Below are positions 25,901 to 33,066 of a stretch of DNA of 64,000 nt, in pieces (within the stretch, counting starts at the first letter, position 1; each line of letters starts with the position of its first letter). The translations under genes were made by a program, and so were the position numbers. This DNA is from Azomonas tarimensis (GTDB lineage: Bacteria; Pseudomonadota; Gammaproteobacteria; Pseudomonadales; Pseudomonadaceae): contig NZ_JBHRXZ010000024.1 of assembly GCF_042648805.1 (NCBI RefSeq), positions 62,001 through 126,000 on the forward strand, read 5' to 3'. The notes below the pieces were generated by a model. That model worked only from the letters and a program-made list of their open reading frames with translations. It was not told the origin of the DNA and ran no database searches.

Positions 25901-26600
25901 AGTCCTTTTTCAGCGCCGCCAGGGCGTCGGCCTGCTCGGTGAGGGCCTCGTTCAGCAAGCTGTCCAGGCCACTGTCGCAGGCACCATGGGACTCGGCCAA
26001 GAGCGGCTTGAGCTGCCTGAGCAGGCTGTCGGGGTGTTTCCAGCGGTCGATCACCCAGTCCAGCGAGGCGCTCTGCAAGGGATAGCAATGCTGGCGCCAG
26101 TAGTCGCGGGCGACCCGGGTGAGCAGCTCGCTGTGGTCGGTTTCCAGGGTCAGGCTGAACAGGCTGCCGCTGTCGAAGGCGTGTTCGCGCAGCATCCGCT
26201 GGCACCAGCCATGAATGGTGGACACCGCCGCCTCGTCCATCCACTGGGCGGCGATGTCCAGGCGGCGGGCACAGGCCGGCCAGCGTTCGGATTCGAAATC
26301 GTCGCGCAGCCGGCGCAGCAGGTCATCGCCGGGATGCTCCTGGCGAAACACCCGGGCAGCTTCCACCAGGCGCGCCCTGATGCGGTCGCGCAGCTCGCGG
26401 GTGGCAGCATCGGTGAAGGTCACCACCAGGATATCCGGCGGCAGCAGCTCGCGGGCGAAACCCTCGGTACCGCCGTGGCCGAGCACCAGGCGCAGGTACA
26501 GGGCGGAGATGGTGAAGGTCTTGCCGGTGCCGGCGCTGGCCTCGATCAGCCGGCTGCCGTGCAGCGAAAAACGCAGGGCGAGGGGACGTTGAGCGGTCAT
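22953..26600 (-). CDS. recB: Exodeoxyribonuclease V beta subunit
   Basis: RecB is the 3'-5' helicase and nuclease subunit. The 1215-residue protein has Walker A ASAGTGKTFTISALYLRLVL near residue 20, ALIDEFQDTDPLQYRIFDRI (motif II), LIGDPKQAIYAFRGADIHTY (motif III), VRVVTIHKSKGLEYPLVFLP (motif V) and LLYVALTRARHACW (motif VI). The C-terminal nuclease domain carries YVVDYKSNWLGEG, with the metal-binding Asp and the catalytic Lys of the PD-(D/E)xK fold, and LQYVLYLLALHRQLQ after it. Both activities should be intact. It overlaps recC and recD by four bases each, implying translational coupling. Confidence 0.96.
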   Translation of the reverse strand: MTAQRPLALRFSLHGSRLIEASAGTGKTFTISALYLRLVLGHGGTEGFARELLPPDILVVTFTDAATRELRDRIRARLVEAARVFRQEHPGDDLLRRLRDDFESERWPACARRLDIAAQWMDEAAVSTIHGWCQRMLREHAFDSGSLFSLTLETDHSELLTRVARDYWRQHCYPLQSASLDWVIDRWKHPDSLLRQLKPLLAESHGACDSGLDSLLNEALTEQADALAALKKDWCQWADEIERLLDKAVADKVVEGRKLQARYYQPWCEKLRAWARSDETELDLGTGFTRLTPDGLAECWKKGSPPEHAAWEAMRKLPGQLKRLAGPDEVACYHAAAWICQRFELEKRRRAEMGFDDLLTRLDAALQGPNGERLAEVIRQQFPVALIDEFQDTDPLQYRIFDRIYRIEANDPATGLFLIGDPKQAIYAFRGADIHTYLRARRAMAGRLADLDTNFRSSQAMVDAVNRVFQQAEARASGQGAFLFRHGGDNPLPFHPVFARGRAERWQVEGEHPAALTLWQLDSVGPMAIGEYRREMAARAASEITRLLELGQQRQAGFAKGGTLMPLQPSDIAVLVRDRGEAQAIRRELARRGVRSVYLSDKDSVFASGEASDMLLWLRACAEPDADRPLRAALASRSLGLPLSELEQLNQDERIWERRVMQFRDYRQRWQRQGVLPMLRQLLHDFDLPQRLMGRDDGERSLTNLLHLAELLQQAAAELDGEQALIRHLAALLVGEGLAADEQVLRLESDAALVRVVTIHKSKGLEYPLVFLPFICNYRPVEKGKPLRLQDGDSRRLVLDPDQDTAELADRERLGEDLRLLYVALTRARHACWLGIADLRRGNGKSSVLHGSALGYLLGGGEPLAGPLAAWLEPLVADGECQRLPAPEPRNLRLRESGEKLPELAWPRPTRRAAEHWWIASYSALRTGDSHESPAERFEDAAPENPAAQKAGDDEREVQPQRVTGVTGASLHLFPRGPNPGTFLHGLLELAGVEGFGACVSHPDELREQIARRCQRRGLEGWIEPLSAWLLGLLQTPLPLGNGESVALSELEVYQPELEFWFEARSVQVRQVDALVRHHELPELPRPALAPDRLNGMFKGFVDLVFEHGGRYYVVDYKSNWLGEGDGDYTAEAMQATVASHRYDLQYVLYLLALHRQLQLRLPDYSYERHVGGALYLFLRGSRAPGAGVYHARPARTLIEALDALFKGETLERLP

Positions 26601-29600
26601 GCGGAGTCCTCGTCCTTGATGATTTCAAGCTCGGCCCTGAGCAGCGAGCCGTAGAGTTGCCGGCCCCACTCGGCAAAGTCACCGTCGGCGACCAGCCGGG
26701 AGAAGTCGGGATATTGGCGGCACAGGCTGGCGCAACGGGCCAGCTCGCCGGGGCGGTTGTAGCCACCCTCGTAAGTTTCCCGGGCGGCCTTTTCGGCGCG
26801 CTCCTCATCATCGGCGGTCAGCCAGGCGATGGCGGTCTCCATGGCCACCGGCAGCGGTGCGTTCATGCCCTCGCGCCAGGCTTCCAGCCAGCCCTGCAGG
26901 ATGCGCCGGGCCTGGTCCGGAGCCAACCGGTGCAGTTGGACACGGGCGTCCTCGCCCACCAGCACGGTGACCAGGGGCAGGTCGCAGGCCGCGGCCACCA
27001 CCTGCACAGACCAGGGCCGCAGCAGGCTGCGCCACTTCGGACGTTCGCCACGGGTCAGGTCGCCCGGTTGCAGCACGATGCGCTGCAGGGCCTCGCCCTG
27101 GCCGCGGCGCAGGCCGCCGAGCCAGCCTTCCAGCTCGACACCGGCATGGGTGAAGCTCAGTGCACAGGGTGATTCCAGGCGCTCGGGCCAGATTTCGCAG
27201 AGCGCCTGGTAGTGGCTCATCTGGGCGGGTAGCGCGGCCAGCACCTGCTGGCGCAGACAGTCACCGAACCCGGCCAGGGGCAGCCGCCCGCTGCGCTGCA
27301 GTTTGCGCGCACCGGTTTCCAGCGCCTCGCCGATGTCGGCCCCGCGATCCATCGCCAGGCTGGCGCTGGCCAGCAGCTCCTGTTGCAGGCTGTAGCGCTG
27401 CAGGCCGTCGAGGACGAAGGGTTCGTCGTCCAGCTGGGCCTGCAGCTCTTCGTCCAGATGCACCTTGAGGCGCTGAGTGAAGAACTGCCGGACCGGATGG
27501 CGCAAAAAGCTCTGCAGGCTTTCAAGGCTGAGGCTGTCATCGGGCTCGAACGGTGGCAGCGCGCCGTCCGCCACCGCGGCGGACGGGCGGTGCGGGTGGG
27601 TCCATTCATGGGCGTAGCTGAACAGCCCGCCGCCCTCGAAATAGCGGCGACTGAAGGGTTGCAGCGGGTGTTCGGTGGTCAGCGCATGGAGCAGTTCGCC
27701 CTCCCCGGCCAGGCGCCAGCCCGCCTCGAGGTGATCGCGCAGCTGGCCGAGCAACACCGAGGACGGGCGCTCGCTGTTGTCGTGGATGCTGCGCCCGACC
27801 CAGCTGATGTAGAGCTGCTCGCGGGCGGCCAGCAGGGCTTCCAGCAGCAGGTAGCGGTCGTCCTCGCGGCGCGAACGGTCGCCCGGGCGGTAGTCACCGC
27901 TCATCAGGTCGAAGTCCACCGGCGGCACACTGCGCGGGTAGTCGCCGTCGTTCAGGCCGAGCAGGCAGACCGTCCGGAACGGGATCGCCCGCATCGGCAT
28001 CAGGGTGCAGAAGTTGACCGCCCCAGTGAGAAAGCGTTGGCTCAGGCGGCTCTGGTCCAGTGCGGCGAGCCAGGCTTCGCGGACCACGGTAAGCGGCAGC
28101 GGCTCGTCCAGGCCGACCGTGCTGCAGAGTTCCAGCCAGCCGTCCAGGGCATCGCCAAGGGCGCCGAGCAATACCTCGTCACGCTCGCTGCGGGGCTGGA
28201 AGAAATCCAGCAAGCCGTGCAGCAGTGTGCCCCACCCGACTGCCGGCAGGTCATGGCGAAGCTGACGGTCCAGCCTGTCGAGGGCATCCAGCAGGCGCAC
28301 CAGCGGGCCGATCAGCGCCGCCTCCAACCCGCCGATCTCGTCATAGGGCTGGATCTCGCCCCAGCTCTGCCCGGCACCGACCGCGTAGCCCAGAAGCATC
28401 CGCCGCAGGCCGAAGCGCCAGGTGTTCTGCTCCAGCGCCGCCGGCAGGCCGAGGGCAGCGCGGCGTTCGCCGTCGAGGCCCCAGCGGATGCCGGCGCCCT
28501 CGATCCAGCGGTGCAGGGTCTGCAGGTCGCTTTCCTCAATGCCGAAGCGGGCGCGCAGCGCCGGTACGTCCAGCAGGTCCAGTACTTCGCTGACACCAAG
28601 ACGGCCTTCGGGCAACTTGAGCAGCTGCTCCACGGCGATCAGCAGCGGATCGAAACCGCGCTGGCCCTGGTCGGCGAGGGTGAAGGGAATGTAGCGCGGG
28701 TCGTCCTGGGCGATCTGGCCGAACACCGCCTGGATATGTGGCGCATAGCGGTTGATGTCCGGGACCATGACGATGATCTCCCGCGGACGCAGTTCGGGAT
28801 CGGCGCTGAAGCGGGCCAGCAGTTGGTCGTGGAGGATCTCCACCTCCCGCTGGGCACTGTGGGCGATGTGGAAGCGAATCGATCGGTCAGCGGCCCGATC
28901 GACTGGCGGCCAGGTCTCGCGGGTCTCGGCCAGCGGCCGGAGATTCAGGATGTCGTCCTGCAACTGGCCCAGCAGACAGCCGGTGTCGCCCTCGCTGAAC
29001 AGGTCGATGCGCTGGCCCAGGGCGGCGAAGCGCTGCCGGTAGTGCTCCGGCTCGTCGTAGGCGTCCAGCAGGTTGATATAGTCGCGGCCCTGTTTGCCCC
29101 AGGCGGCGAGCAGCGGGTGGGCGTGCTGGTGCAGTTCCTCTTCGGACAGGTCCGCCGCCATGCCGGCCTTACGCGGCTGACGGCGGTAGCGGTGCCGCAG
29201 CAGGTCCTGGTCGGGAATGATGTCGCCCCAATAATGTCGACAGGGATTGTGGATGCACAAGAGCACCTGGCTGAAGCGTGCCATGGCGGCCAGCGCCTCC
29301 ATCGCCTGGGCCGGCAGCGACGAAATGCCGAACACCACTACCCGCCGCGGCAAGCCGCGGGGCGCCTGCTCCAGCTCGCGCAGCCGGGCGACGAAACGCG
29401 GGTGGACCCCGGCGCGGCTGCCGGCCAGCTGATCGGGGCCGACATCGTCCAGCAGCGCCCGCCAGAGCGCCGGTTGCCAGAGGGCGCTGGCATCCAGCGG
29501 ACGGGCGCCCCCGCGCGAGGTGCGCAGCTGATCGCGCCCCTCGGCCCAGTCGGACAGCCAGTCGGCGCGGTAGACCTGGTACTGGTCGAACAGGTCGGCA

Positions 29601-30028
29601 ATGTGCTCGGCGAGCTGGTGACGCTTGCGCAGGTCGCTGTCGTCGGCAAGGAACCGGCGCAGGGGCTCAAACGCCTCACCCGCCAGCAAGGACGGCAACA
29701 GGCGCATCAGCCGCCAGGTCAGCGGCGCCTTGTCCAGCGGCGAGGACTGGGGAATCGCCTCACTGCCCAGCACGGTGCGGTAGTTCTGCCAGAGAAAGCG
29801 CGCCGGCAGCTCCAGCTGCAACGCCGCGGCGATGCCGCAACCGTCCTGCTCGGCCAGCGCCAGCTTGAGCCACTGGGCGATGCCGTTGCTCTGCACCAGC
29901 ACCACTTCGTTTTCCAGCGGCGCCAGCGGATAGCGGCGCATCCAGGCGACCACCAGTTCGCGCAGTTCTTCCATGCGGTTGCCGTGCAATACCATCAAGC
30001 CCGGCGTCAGTTCCTGCCTGTCACCCAT
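26597..30028 (-). CDS. recC: Exodeoxyribonuclease V gamma subunit
   Basis: RecC holds the complex together and recognises Chi. The 1143-residue protein begins with the family pattern LMVLHGNRMEELRELV followed by VVLVQSNGIAQWLKLALAEQDG, contains IIVMVPDINRYAPHIQAVFG and VCLLGLNDGDYPRS, and ends in an alpha/beta nuclease-like domain that in RecC is inactive. Length and architecture are normal. The ATG at 30028 has only a weak ribosome binding site; the in-frame ATG at 29995 would start right at MVLHGNRMEE and is a real alternative. It is the first gene of recC-recB-recD. Confidence 0.93.
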   Translation of the reverse strand: MGDRQELTPGLMVLHGNRMEELRELVVAWMRRYPLAPLENEVVLVQSNGIAQWLKLALAEQDGCGIAAALQLELPARFLWQNYRTVLGSEAIPQSSPLDKAPLTWRLMRLLPSLLAGEAFEPLRRFLADDSDLRKRHQLAEHIADLFDQYQVYRADWLSDWAEGRDQLRTSRGGARPLDASALWQPALWRALLDDVGPDQLAGSRAGVHPRFVARLRELEQAPRGLPRRVVVFGISSLPAQAMEALAAMARFSQVLLCIHNPCRHYWGDIIPDQDLLRHRYRRQPRKAGMAADLSEEELHQHAHPLLAAWGKQGRDYINLLDAYDEPEHYRQRFAALGQRIDLFSEGDTGCLLGQLQDDILNLRPLAETRETWPPVDRAADRSIRFHIAHSAQREVEILHDQLLARFSADPELRPREIIVMVPDINRYAPHIQAVFGQIAQDDPRYIPFTLADQGQRGFDPLLIAVEQLLKLPEGRLGVSEVLDLLDVPALRARFGIEESDLQTLHRWIEGAGIRWGLDGERRAALGLPAALEQNTWRFGLRRMLLGYAVGAGQSWGEIQPYDEIGGLEAALIGPLVRLLDALDRLDRQLRHDLPAVGWGTLLHGLLDFFQPRSERDEVLLGALGDALDGWLELCSTVGLDEPLPLTVVREAWLAALDQSRLSQRFLTGAVNFCTLMPMRAIPFRTVCLLGLNDGDYPRSVPPVDFDLMSGDYRPGDRSRREDDRYLLLEALLAAREQLYISWVGRSIHDNSERPSSVLLGQLRDHLEAGWRLAGEGELLHALTTEHPLQPFSRRYFEGGGLFSYAHEWTHPHRPSAAVADGALPPFEPDDSLSLESLQSFLRHPVRQFFTQRLKVHLDEELQAQLDDEPFVLDGLQRYSLQQELLASASLAMDRGADIGEALETGARKLQRSGRLPLAGFGDCLRQQVLAALPAQMSHYQALCEIWPERLESPCALSFTHAGVELEGWLGGLRRGQGEALQRIVLQPGDLTRGERPKWRSLLRPWSVQVVAAACDLPLVTVLVGEDARVQLHRLAPDQARRILQGWLEAWREGMNAPLPVAMETAIAWLTADDEERAEKAARETYEGGYNRPGELARCASLCRQYPDFSRLVADGDFAEWGRQLYGSLLRAELEIIKDEDSA

Positions 30029-30117
30029 CGTTTCGGTCCCGATCCTGCGAAGCGGGCATTGTCACACGAGTGGACAACAGGTGTGTCTTGAACGGCAACG
30101 GGGCGATGGACCGGGCG

Positions 30118-31056
30118 TTACGCCCCAAGCGCGGATATCCGGTACAGCCGTTCGACATCCTCGGCAGCACAGAGCGCCGTGCCCGGACTCATCACGGTCG
30201 CGGCACCAGCGGCCATGCCGTAGCGCACCGCATCCCAGACCTCCCAGCCTTGCAGCAGCGCCAGCGTGGTCGCTGCCACCATGGTATCTCCGGCCCCGAC
30301 GGCGCTGCCCTCGCTCACGGGAATCGCGGGAAACCGGCGGACACCGTCACGGGTCGCCGCCACTGCGCCATTCTCGCCCAGTGACAGCACCACGATATCG
30401 GCCACACCGGCAACAACCAGCTCAGCTACCGCGGCGTCCTGCTCTTCGGCCGTGCGGACCGACTCACCACGCAGGTAGGCCAGCTCGTGAAGGCTTGGCT
30501 TGATCAGGAACAGCCCTCCGGTACGCACGGCATGACGCAGCGCCTCACCGGAGGAATCGAGCACCATAGGGATATCGAGTCGCCGGCTGAGGGCCAGCAG
30601 CTGGTCATGAAACGAGAGGGGAACATCAGGAGGGTAACTGCCGCTGACGACCAGGCAGTCAGGCGCTGGATCGAGGGTTTCGATGGCGTGCAGACAGCCA
30701 CGGAGTTCGGCTTCGGATAGCGAAGGCCCCGGCATCACAAAGCGGTACTGCAGACCGGTTTCCGCCTCGGCCACGGTAAAACTCTCGCGGGTTTCACCAG
30801 TGATCGGCACTGCACGATGGGGCACGCCCATCTCATCGAGGGATTGGCACAGCATGGCGCCACAAGGCCCGCCAGCGGGAAACACCCCCACCGCGTCGGC
30901 ACCCAGGGCATTGACCACCCTGGCGACATTGATGCCGCCACCGCCAGGATCACGCCGAGGAAGCTCACAGCGCAGCTTGCTGGTGTGCTCCACCCGCGAG
31001 GTGCGAGTGGAGATGTCCACGGTGGGGTTCAGGGTAAGGGTGACGATTCGCGGCAT
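30118..31056 (-). CDS. pfkB: PfkB-type 6-phosphofructokinase
   Basis: This ribokinase-fold sugar kinase of 312 residues tracks E. coli PfkB (phosphofructokinase II) closely along its whole length: IVTLTLNPTVDISTRT, PGGGGINVARVVNALG, VFPAGGPCG, YRFVMPGPSLSEAEL, MVLDSSGEALRHAV, and the catalytic VGAGDTMVAATTLALLQG. It phosphorylates fructose-6-phosphate in E. coli; 1-phosphofructokinase or tagatose-6-phosphate kinase activity is a possible alternative. AGGAG precedes the ATG. It stands alone between recC and the helicase gene. Many pseudomonads lack a 6-phosphofructokinase and rely on the Entner-Doudoroff route, so its presence is worth noting. Confidence 0.85.
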   Translation of the reverse strand: MPRIVTLTLNPTVDISTRTSRVEHTSKLRCELPRRDPGGGGINVARVVNALGADAVGVFPAGGPCGAMLCQSLDEMGVPHRAVPITGETRESFTVAEAETGLQYRFVMPGPSLSEAELRGCLHAIETLDPAPDCLVVSGSYPPDVPLSFHDQLLALSRRLDIPMVLDSSGEALRHAVRTGGLFLIKPSLHELAYLRGESVRTAEEQDAAVAELVVAGVADIVVLSLGENGAVAATRDGVRRFPAIPVSEGSAVGAGDTMVAATTLALLQGWEVWDAVRYGMAAGAATVMSPGTALCAAEDVERLYRISALGA

Positions 31057-31143
31057 GGGCGGCTCCTGACGAACGTCGCACCCTGCGATGCGACGGCGCC
31101 TGAGAGCCTAACTCGGCGAAGCGCTGGAGACCACCGCGACCGA

Positions 31144-32805
31144 TCAGTCTTCGCGGTAGCGACGCAGCTTGAGCTGCTTGCCAGCCACGCGGGTGTCCTT
31201 GAGTTTGCCCAGCAGACGGTCGATACCATCCTCGGGCAGCTCCACCAGACTGAAGCTGTCGCGGACCTGGATGCGACCGATGGCCTCGCGGGCCAGACCG
31301 CCCTCGTTGAGGATCGCCCCGAGCAGGTTGCGGGCGGCGATGCCGTCGCGGGCGCCCAGCGGGGTGCGGCAGCGGGCACGGCCTTCGGCCAGCGGCATCG
31401 GCGCACGGCGCTCGCGGTCACCGCTGCGCTCCGGGCGATCGGAACGCTCGCGCGGGCCGCTGGCCGGAACCAGCGGCTGCTCTTTTTCCACTTCGGCCAG
31501 GGTCAGCGCCTGGCCATTGGTAGCCTTGCGCAACAGCGCGGCGGCCAGGGCGCGCGGGCTGCAGCCGATATCGGCGACCAGCTTGTCGAGCAGTTCGCCA
31601 TGGCTGGCTTCGGCATCGGCCACCAACGGCGCGAGGCTGTTGGTGAGCTTCTTGATGCGCGCTTCCAGCACCTGCTGGGCGTTGGGCAGGCGTGCTTCGG
31701 CGACCTTCTGGTTGGTCACGCGCTCGATGACCTGCAGCATGCGGCGCTCACGCGGCGTGACCAGCAGCAAGGCGCGCCCCTCACGACCGGCACGGCCGGT
31801 ACGGCCGATGCGGTGCACGTAGGATTCCGGATCGTAGGGCATGTCCACGTTGAACACGTGGGTGATACGCGCAACGTCCAGGCCGCGGGCAGCGACGTCG
31901 GTGGCGACGACGATGTCCAGGCGACCATCCTTGAGCGAATCGATGACGCGCTCGCGCTGATTCTGCGCGATATCGCCATTCAGCGCGGCGGCCTTGTAGC
32001 CCTTGGCCTCCAGCGCGGCAGCCAGGTCCAGAGTGGCCTGCTTGGTGCGCACGAAAGCGATCAGCGCATCGAAATCTTCCACCTCGAGCAAGCGCAACAC
32101 GGCAGAAATCTTCTGATCGGCATGGATCATCAGATGTACCTGCTCGATGCGAGCGACGGTCTGGGTCTTGGCGGCGATCTTGATGTGCTGCGGCTCGCGC
32201 AGGTGCTTCTCGGCAATGGCGCGGATGGAGTGCGGCAGCGTGGCGGAGAACAGCACGCTCTGGCGGGATTCAGGCATCGCCTCGAAGATGACTTCAAGAT
32301 CATCCATGAAACCCAGCTTGAGCATTTCGTCCGCTTCATCGAGGACCATGAAGCGGATGGTCGAAAGCAGCTCGGCGTTGCGGCTCAGGTGGTCGACCAG
32401 ACGACCGGGGGTAGCCACGATGACCTGCGCCCCCTGACGAATCGCCTTGAGCTGCGGCCCCATGGGCGCACCACCGTAAACGGCGACCACGCCCACGCCG
32501 GGCATCTGCTTGGAGTAGGTTTCAAAGGCCGTGGCGACCTGCAGCGCAAGTTCGCGGGTGGGCGCGAGGATCAGCGCCTGGGGTTCGCGGCGCGCCGGGT
32601 CGATCTTGGTCAGGATCGGCAGCGCGAAGGCCGCGGTCTTGCCGGTGCCGGTCTGCGCCTGGCCGATCATATCGTTGCCGGAGAGAATCACCGGAATCGC
32701 CTGGGCCTGGATCGGGGACGGCTCTTCATAACCGACTGCGCTGATGGCAGCGAGCACGGAAGGGTGAAGGCCAAGTGCGGCAAAAGTGCCGATTTCTGGA
32801 GTCAT
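31144..32805 (-). CDS. deaD: DEAD-box RNA helicase DeaD/CsdA
   Basis: This 553-residue ATP-dependent RNA helicase has the Q motif around GYEEPSPIQAQAIP, motif I AQTGTGKT, Ib TPGR, II VLDEADEML, III SATLP, V ATDVAARGLDV and VI HRIGRTGRAGREG. A C-terminal extension includes an Arg/Glu-rich linker (ERSDRPERSGDRERRAP) and a DbpA-like RNA-binding domain (about 480-550). It acts in ribosome assembly and RNA turnover, often in the cold. The frame is open to 32829, but the ATG at 32805 has AGAGG upstream and gives MTPEIGTFAALGLHP. The 259-base region upstream may include a long 5' leader. Confidence 0.93.
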   Translation of the reverse strand: MTPEIGTFAALGLHPSVLAAISAVGYEEPSPIQAQAIPVILSGNDMIGQAQTGTGKTAAFALPILTKIDPARREPQALILAPTRELALQVATAFETYSKQMPGVGVVAVYGGAPMGPQLKAIRQGAQVIVATPGRLVDHLSRNAELLSTIRFMVLDEADEMLKLGFMDDLEVIFEAMPESRQSVLFSATLPHSIRAIAEKHLREPQHIKIAAKTQTVARIEQVHLMIHADQKISAVLRLLEVEDFDALIAFVRTKQATLDLAAALEAKGYKAAALNGDIAQNQRERVIDSLKDGRLDIVVATDVAARGLDVARITHVFNVDMPYDPESYVHRIGRTGRAGREGRALLLVTPRERRMLQVIERVTNQKVAEARLPNAQQVLEARIKKLTNSLAPLVADAEASHGELLDKLVADIGCSPRALAAALLRKATNGQALTLAEVEKEQPLVPASGPRERSDRPERSGDRERRAPMPLAEGRARCRTPLGARDGIAARNLLGAILNEGGLAREAIGRIQVRDSFSLVELPEDGIDRLLGKLKDTRVAGKQLKLRRYRED

Positions 32806-33016
32806 GGGTCTGCCTCTATGTATCCGCAAACACCCATGAGCCAGAACTGCGCATGCCTTGACAGACCCTTGCGGATCACCCTGGCAGCCTGGTCGGCGAG
32901 GATTTGCGAAAAGCGCGTTTAAATGTAGATGGGTTGAAGCGAAAGATGTCCGCAGGACGGACCGAGTGCCGATGGCCGGCTATAGGGGGAAGTACAACCT
33001 GAACCTGACCTGCCGT

Positions 33017-33066
33017 GGCAAGGGCGCGCAGTATATCCCAAAGCGGCCGCCCTTGCGCGGGTTTTT
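33017..33066 (+). other. Long inverted repeat followed by T tract between deaD and the chemoreceptor gene
   Basis: GGCAAGGGCG (33017-33026) and CGCCCTTGC (33048-33056) can form a nine-base-pair stem with a roughly 21-base loop. On the plus strand TTTTT follows at 33062-33066, entering the 3' end of the chemoreceptor gene. It would terminate plus-strand transcription, although no plus-strand gene lies upstream. It could instead be an RNA structure in a minus-strand transcript. The remaining bases from 32806 must hold the deaD promoter; I could not assign it. Confidence 0.3.

Noticed and set aside
27383..30091. Open frame of 902 codons on the plus strand opposite recC
   Set aside because: Low-complexity Gln/Ala/Arg-rich translation with no motifs; it is the antisense shadow of recC.
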